Shown: in pieces, positions 59,502-64,000 of the stretch
How positions within the stretch are numbered: the first letter of the stretch is position 1
Layout: the number at the start of each line of letters is the position of its first letter
Notes under the pieces: model-generated
The model's input: the letters and a program-made list of their open reading frames with translations, nothing else
The model's database searches: none
What the model was told of the DNA's origin: nothing
Translations under genes and position numbers: made by a program
Source: Niveispirillum fermenti
GTDB taxonomy: Bacteria; Pseudomonadota; Alphaproteobacteria; Azospirillales; Azospirillaceae
Assembly (NCBI RefSeq): GCF_048066175.1
Contig: NZ_JBLTXA010000016.1
Coordinates: forward strand, 1 to 64,000
Reading direction: 5' to 3'
DNA: 64,000 nucleotides

Positions 59502-61399
59502 CCCCCCAGTTCCACCACGCGATTGAGCGGCAGATGGAAGAAGTCGGCCGAGGTCGTGGCGCTGCGCATCAGGAAGGCGAACAGTTCCTCCCGCCAGCGG
59601 GCCATGCCGGGTTCCGGTGAAGGCACGATGGTTTCCCGCGTCAGGAAATAGGAAAAGCGCAGGGGTTCATAATCGAATCCCAGATCCGAGCGCCGGGCAT
59701 TGGCCAGCGCCTTGGGAATGTCGGGATCGTCCATGAAGCCGCAATGCATGGTGACGCGGTGGACATCGTCGCGCAGCTTCTGAGAGACCAGCCGCTCGCC
59801 CACCGGCACGCGGGGGCGCTCCGTCACCTTGACCGTCATAATGACGACCTGTTCATGCAGGACATGATTGTGCTTCAGATTATGCAGCAGGGCCAGCGGC
59901 ACGCCCGTCGGGTTGGTGGTCAGGAAAACGGCCGTGCCCGGCACGCGCGTCACCCGGCCGCTGCCGGCGATGCCCGCCAGGAACTCCTCCAGCGGCACGG
60001 CATTGGCCCGCAGCTTGGCCTGCAGCAGTCTACGGCCCGTCTTCCAGGTCGTCATGATGATGAAGGCCACGATGCCCGCAGCCAGCGGGAACCAGCCCCC
60101 ATGCGTGATCTTGGTGGCCGTGGCCAGGAAATAGGCCAGGTCCACAGCCAGCAGCAGGCCGAAGAAAGCCAGTGCCATCTTTCCGTTCCAGCCCCAATGA
60201 TGGAAGGCCAGCAGCGCCACCAGCGTCGTCGTGATCAGCATGGTTCCCGTCACCGCCACACCATAGGCGGAAGCCAGGTTGGTGGAATTGCCGAAGCCCA
60301 GGACCAGGGCCACCACGGCCAGCATCAACGCCCAGTTGACCAGCGGGACATAGATCTGCCCCATCTCCTTTTCCGAGGTATGGATGATCTTCATCCGCGG
60401 CAGGTAGCCGAGTTGGATCGCCTGCCGCGTCACGGAAAAGGCGCCGGAGATCACGGCCTGGCTGGCGATGATGGTGGCCAGCGTCGCCAGCCCGACCAGC
60501 GGCAGCGCCGCCCAGGCCGGCCCCAGCAGAAAGAAGGGATTGGCCGCCGTGGCCGGGTCGGAGAGAAGCAGCGCCCCCTGGCCGAAATAATTCAGCATCA
60601 GCGACGGCCAGACCAGCAGATACCAGGCCAGCCGGATGGGCAGCCGGCCGAAATGACCCATGTCGGCATAAAGCGCCTCCGCCCCCGTCACAGCCAGCAC
60701 CACCGACCCCAGCGCCAGGAAGCCAATCCAGCCGTCATGGGCGATGAAGGCGATGGCATGATGCGGCGACAGGGCGGCCAGCACCTCCGGTGCACGCCCG
60801 ATATTGGTCACGCCCAGCACGGCCAGGACGCTGAACCAGAGGACCATCAGCAGGCCGAAGCCCCCGCCCAGCGCTGCGGAGCCCTTGGATTGCATCGCGA
60901 ACAGGGCCACCAGGATGGCGATGGCGATCGGCACGGTCCAGGGTGCCAGATCCGGCGCCGCCACATTCAGGCCTTCCACGGCGCTCAGGACCGATATGGC
61001 CGGGGTGATGGCGCTGTCGCCATAGAAAAGCGCCGCCGCGAAGACCCCCAGCACACCGGCCAGCACCGACAGGCGCGGATTGTCGGCCAGGGTTTTCTGC
61101 AACAGGGCCAGCAGGGCGAAGCTGCTGCCCTCCCCCTCATTGTCGGCGCGCATGATGATGGCGACATATTTGACCGATACCACCAGCAGCACGGTCCAGA
61201 AGACCAGCGACAGCACGCCCAGCACATGCAGCTCATCGACCGGCAGCGGGTGCGGGCCGGCGAAGGCCTCCTTCATGGCATAGAGCGGGCTCGTGCCGAT
61301 ATCGCCGAAAACAACACCGATGGCCGACAGGAACAGCACGCCGAATGACGAACGCGGGGCGCCATGCGCCGCACTGGCCGGATGACCCACGATGCCCAC
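59486..61399 (-). CDS. kup: Low-affinity potassium transporter Kup
   Basis: A 637-residue K+ uptake permease. The N-terminal membrane part has GVVFGDIGTSPLYAMKEAF, and GEGSSFALLALL and FYGDSAITPAISVLSAVEGL, all Kup hallmarks. About twelve helices extend to residue 450, followed by a cytoplasmic domain with VIMTVKVTERPRVP. The length and C-terminus match the proteobacterial Kup group. Expression is probably from the 144-bp gap to the next gene. Confidence 0.94.
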   Translation of the reverse strand: MGIVGHPASAAHGAPRSSFGVLFLSAIGVVFGDIGTSPLYAMKEAFAGPHPLPVDELHVLGVLSLVFWTVLLVVSVKYVAIIMRADNEGEGSSFALLALLQKTLADNPRLSVLAGVLGVFAAALFYGDSAITPAISVLSAVEGLNVAAPDLAPWTVPIAIAILVALFAMQSKGSAALGGGFGLLMVLWFSVLAVLGVTNIGRAPEVLAALSPHHAIAFIAHDGWIGFLALGSVVLAVTGAEALYADMGHFGRLPIRLAWYLLVWPSLMLNYFGQGALLLSDPATAANPFFLLGPAWAALPLVGLATLATIIASQAVISGAFSVTRQAIQLGYLPRMKIIHTSEKEMGQIYVPLVNWALMLAVVALVLGFGNSTNLASAYGVAVTGTMLITTTLVALLAFHHWGWNGKMALAFFGLLLAVDLAYFLATATKITHGGWFPLAAGIVAFIIMTTWKTGRRLLQAKLRANAVPLEEFLAGIAGSGRVTRVPGTAVFLTTNPTGVPLALLHNLKHNHVLHEQVVIMTVKVTERPRVPVGERLVSQKLRDDVHRVTMHCGFMDDPDIPKALANARRSDLGFDYEPLRFSYFLTRETIVPSPEPGMARWREELFAFLMRSATTSADFFHLPLNRVVELGGHVEI

Positions 61400-61543
61400 C
61401 CCTGTCCCGCAATTGCGAAGCAGACGCTAGCCAATTCCACGCAAAGGTGCAAGGAAGCAGCGGCAGGGATCATGGTCCCTTGCCCCGCCCCTTCCTGTCC
61501 GGCACGCTGCCTTATTTAAAGCAGTGGGAGACGGGGAGAAGAC

Positions 61544-61873
61544 ATGGTGACAGGATCGGACCTGCGCCGGCTGGCACTGGGGCTGCCGGGAACAACCGAA
61601 CATCCGCATTTCGACCGCGCGGCCTTCAAGGTGGCCCGCACCTATGTGACGCTGGCACCAGACGGATTGACGGCCAATTTCAGGTTCACACCCGATGAGC
61701 AGGCGCTGAAATGCACCGTTGCACCCGATGCCTTCATCCCCGTTCCCAATGGCTGGGGCCGGCAGGGATGGACCACGGGCACGCTGTCGGGCCTGACGGA
61801 AGCTGAACTGGCTGCTGGGCTGCGCATGGCATGGGCCCATGCCCAGCCCAGCAGCCGGCGCCGGCAGCGGTGA
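61544..61873 (+). CDS. MmcQ/YjbR-family protein
   Basis: A 109-residue protein with a CyaY-like fold: LALGLPGTTEHPHFDRAAFKV, then YVTLAPDG, KCTVAPDAF, and GWGRQGWTTGTLSGLTEAEL. The family includes proteins described as DNA-binding, but no function is established. It stands alone between kup and a lytic transglycosylase, with 170 bp upstream and 189 bp downstream. Confidence 0.85.
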   Translation: MVTGSDLRRLALGLPGTTEHPHFDRAAFKVARTYVTLAPDGLTANFRFTPDEQALKCTVAPDAFIPVPNGWGRQGWTTGTLSGLTEAELAAGLRMAWAHAQPSSRRRQR

Positions 61874-62062
61874 GCCCGGCTGGACGGCCGGGCAACCCTG
61901 GGCTAATACCGGAACCTGATGAGTTGGACAGATCCGGTCCCGGTTCGGCGGCGACTGCCACCGCGCGGCACATGCTGCGTCGCCAGGCTGCCGGATGGCC
62001 GCGCCGGCAACTGAGGCTGGCGACCGGTTACGATCACCAGGATTTGGTGTATTACAGGCTGC

Positions 62063-62641
62063 ATGAAGCCGACATGCCGCAATCCCGCTTCTTCCCGCCC
62101 CACCCTGCTGGCCCGCCGCGCCCTGCTGACCGGTGCCGCCGGCCTGCTGCTGGCCGCGAGGCCGGCCCGCGCGTTCACGCTGACGGGTACGATCTGGGAA
62201 CGGGCGGGGCGGCTGGCCCGGATCGACCCCTATCTTCTCTACGCCGTATCCTATGTCGAAAGCCGGCTGGACAGGCGCGGCCGCACGGGCCCCTGGCCCT
62301 ATGCCGTGCGGACCAGGATGGAGTCCTTCTATCCCGATGATTTCGACGCGGCCATGGCCCTGATCCACAGCCTGCCGGCCGATCAGGTGCGGGACGCAGA
62401 TTTGGGATGGATGCAGGTGAATGTCCGCTGGCACGGGCACCGGGTTCCCGATATCAGCCACCTGCTGCACCCGGAAATCAACCTGCGCATCGGCGCCGGC
62501 ATCCTGCGCGAGGCCCTGGACAGCCTGCCCTCCGATCCCGCCCGCGCCATCGGCCGCTACCATACCTGGATGGACGAGGCGCGCGGCCGGTCCTATGGCA
62601 CGCGCGTCCTTCTGCTGCGGGACCGTTTGCGGACGGGATGA
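62063..62641 (+). CDS. Lytic transglycosylase (SLT domain), exported
   Basis: A 192-residue peptidoglycan-cleaving enzyme. The N-terminus has a Tat-like signal (two arginines, then LLTGAAGLLLAARPARA) with cleavage near residue 37. The SLT domain starts at RIDPYLLYAVSYVES; the Glu in YVESRL is the expected catalytic acid, and DADLGWMQVNVRW is the conserved second motif. HPEINLRIGAGIL and AIGRYHTWMDE complete the fold. It converges on the BamE-like gene with only seven bases between stops. Confidence 0.88.
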   Translation: MKPTCRNPASSRPTLLARRALLTGAAGLLLAARPARAFTLTGTIWERAGRLARIDPYLLYAVSYVESRLDRRGRTGPWPYAVRTRMESFYPDDFDAAMALIHSLPADQVRDADLGWMQVNVRWHGHRVPDISHLLHPEINLRIGAGILREALDSLPSDPARAIGRYHTWMDEARGRSYGTRVLLLRDRLRTG

Positions 62642-62648
62642 CGCCGCC

Positions 62649-63116
62649 TCAGCGGCTCTTTCCGTCGTCCTTCTTCTTCTTGCGCGCAGGCTTGGACAGG
62701 TTGCCCAGCAACTGTTCGAAGAAGCCGAGATCATGGCCCACGGTCGGGGTCACACGGGCCACGGGGGCAACATAGGCGGCATCGTTGCCGTCGATCTCCG
62801 TCATCTCCTGCACCGTGCCACCGGCGTCGAAACGGACGCGCAGGATGCGCTGTGCCGTCACCTCGGGGTCGAGGAAGGCGGTCTGCTCCGTCCGGCGGCC
62901 GATATAGTACCAGGTGGAACCGTCGACCGTGCCTGTGGTGGTCGGCGTGCCCAGCACATACTGGACCTGCTCGCGCGTCGTCTGGCCGACCTGGATCTGC
63001 GCCATCCGCGAATCCTCCACCAGATTGCCGCGCTGGGCGACGATGGGGGCGCAGCCCGTCAGGCCCAGGCCGAAAAAGGCGAAGGTCAACAGGGCGGTTG
63101 CATGGGTCTTGCGCAT
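62649..63116 (-). CDS. bamE: Outer-membrane assembly lipoprotein BamE-like
   Basis: A 155-residue lipoprotein. The signal ends in the lipobox LTGC near residue 21. The SmpA/OmlA domain shows IQVGQTTREQVQYVLGTPTTTG and STWYYIGRRTEQTAFLDPEV. The C-terminal tail is lysine-rich. It assists beta-barrel insertion as part of the BAM complex. The ATG at 63116 is chosen since 45 upstream in-frame residues lack a signal. It is divergent from the cytochrome bc1 chaperone gene, as in many alphaproteobacteria. Confidence 0.9.
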   Translation of the reverse strand: MRKTHATALLTFAFFGLGLTGCAPIVAQRGNLVEDSRMAQIQVGQTTREQVQYVLGTPTTTGTVDGSTWYYIGRRTEQTAFLDPEVTAQRILRVRFDAGGTVQEMTEIDGNDAAYVAPVARVTPTVGHDLGFFEQLLGNLSKPARKKKKDDGKSR

Positions 63117-63387
63117 CAACGTGACGTCTCTCAAACCTGTAGTGACCGGCGGCGTTACGGGCGCCCCCGCCAGACCATGCACGGGGCAGAACCCCGATGA
63201 CCAGCGGCCGGCAAGCCGGAAACCGGCAATCCGCCCGCCGGGAACCGGCAATACGACCCGCCATGGCTTGACGGCAAGGCTGCCGCCCCCTATCTGGCCG
63301 GTGACATTGGCACCGGCCTTGGCGCAATGTCAATGTCCGCAGTATCCATATCCACGAGCCTGTGAAAGCCAGGGGAGAAGGCCCGCC

Positions 63388-63921
63388 TTGTTCAGTCGCC
63401 TGTTCCAGCGCCCCCGGCGCGAACGCACCATCGCCGCCCTCTATGGCGCGATTGTGGCCCAGTCGCGCCAGCCCCCCTTCTTTGCCGACCAGGGCGTGCC
63501 CGATACGCTGGAGGGGCGGTTCGAGATGGTGGCGCTGCATGCCTGGCTGGTCATGCGCCGGCTGGCCATGGGCGGCAAGGCGACAGCCGATTTCAATCAG
63601 GCCCTGTTCGATTTCATGTTCGCCGACATGGATTTCAACCTGCGCGAACTGGGTGTCAGCGACATGAAGATCGGCGACAAGGTGAAGGATCTGGCCAGCC
63701 ATTATTATGGCCGCGTCGCCGCCTATGATGCCGGGATCGCCGCGGGTGACGACCCGTCCGTGCTGGAATCGGCGCTGGACCGCAACCTGTTCGGCTCCAC
63801 CCTGCCCGAACCGGCACAGGTGGCCGCGATGGCCGACTATGTGCGCCGGCAACTGGCGCATCTGGAGAGCGTCCCCATCGACAGGCTGCTGGCCGGACAG
63901 GTCGAGTTCGCCGCCGCCTGA
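63388..63921 (+). CDS. Ubiquinol-cytochrome c chaperone family protein
   Basis: A 177-residue protein of the CBP3/UQCC1 family, which helps assemble cytochrome b of the bc1 complex. Typical parts are RRERTIAALYGAIVAQSR, GRFEMVALHAWLVMRRL, and the stretch SDMKIGDKVKDLASHYYGR. The start is a TTG at 63388 with AGGGGAGAAGG upstream; the frame is open much further up but without conserved sequence. An ATG at 63988, preceded by AAGG, may open the next gene at the window edge. Confidence 0.88.
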   Translation: MFSRLFQRPRRERTIAALYGAIVAQSRQPPFFADQGVPDTLEGRFEMVALHAWLVMRRLAMGGKATADFNQALFDFMFADMDFNLRELGVSDMKIGDKVKDLASHYYGRVAAYDAGIAAGDDPSVLESALDRNLFGSTLPEPAQVAAMADYVRRQLAHLESVPIDRLLAGQVEFAAA

Positions 63922-64000
63922 GGATTGCCATCCGATGTGCCGGGGCGATGTCGCCCTGGCGCATCCTTATATATTAAGGTGTCGGGGATGGCCGCCAGCG

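Overview
The window is 64 kb of GC-rich chromosomal DNA from an alphaproteobacterium, most likely a Rhodospirillales/Azospirillaceae-type free-living, motile bacterium. This is inferred from FlbT, the ubiquinol-cytochrome c chaperone opposite a BamE-like lipoprotein, the flagellin type and the dense GC-biased coding. I see no CRISPR array, no insertion sequence, no rRNA and one tRNA (Pro, GGG).

Layout. 0.1-14 kb is housekeeping and transport: fadH, an NTF2-like protein, a PadR regulator, class I fumarase, RidA, an RND efflux pump with its adaptor, an AEC permease, an MFS permease and purT. 14.3-42.6 kb is the most distinctive region: a flagellin glycosylation island that ends in flbT and the flagellin gene. 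42.7-50.7 kb holds a leucyl aminopeptidase, a GST, rplM-rpsI, a glycine-zipper lipoprotein, a thioesterase, a CoA-binding protein, an O-acetylhomoserine sulfhydrylase, an MFS permease and cutA. 50.8-51.7 kb has tRNA-Pro followed by two small genes of unknown role. 52-56 kb is a P-type cation ATPase and a tandem universal stress protein behind a perfect FNR-type box. 56-64 kb has fatty acid degradation genes with an AraC regulator, Kup, an MmcQ/YjbR protein, a lytic transglycosylase, BamE and the cytochrome bc1 chaperone.

How the island may work. All six steps of CMP-pseudaminic acid synthesis have a candidate gene (pseB, pseC, pseH, pseG, pseI and an SpsF-like cytidylyltransferase). Interleaved with them are (i) an acyl-building set of two KAS III enzymes, two acyl carrier proteins, one or two SDR reductases, an adenylate-forming ligase and an alpha/beta hydrolase; (ii) three putative oxygenases, namely a PhyH-like 2OG enzyme, one complete Rieske oxygenase, and one Rieske oxygenase whose Rieske domain has been cut out and placed on a separate overlapping gene; and (iii) a catalytically degenerate GGDEF-EAL-like protein. 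Divergent from pseB is a 2247-residue protein made of four tandem TPR-plus-glycosyltransferase units, each resembling Caulobacter FlmG, the soluble flagellin glycosyltransferase. My inference is that the cell makes an acylated and oxidised nonulosonic acid (for example bearing a 3-hydroxyacyl group) and loads it onto flagellin with this four-module enzyme.

Limits: functions are assigned by reading motifs only; start codons are chosen from ribosome binding sites and family start points; promoter and operator calls are inferences.
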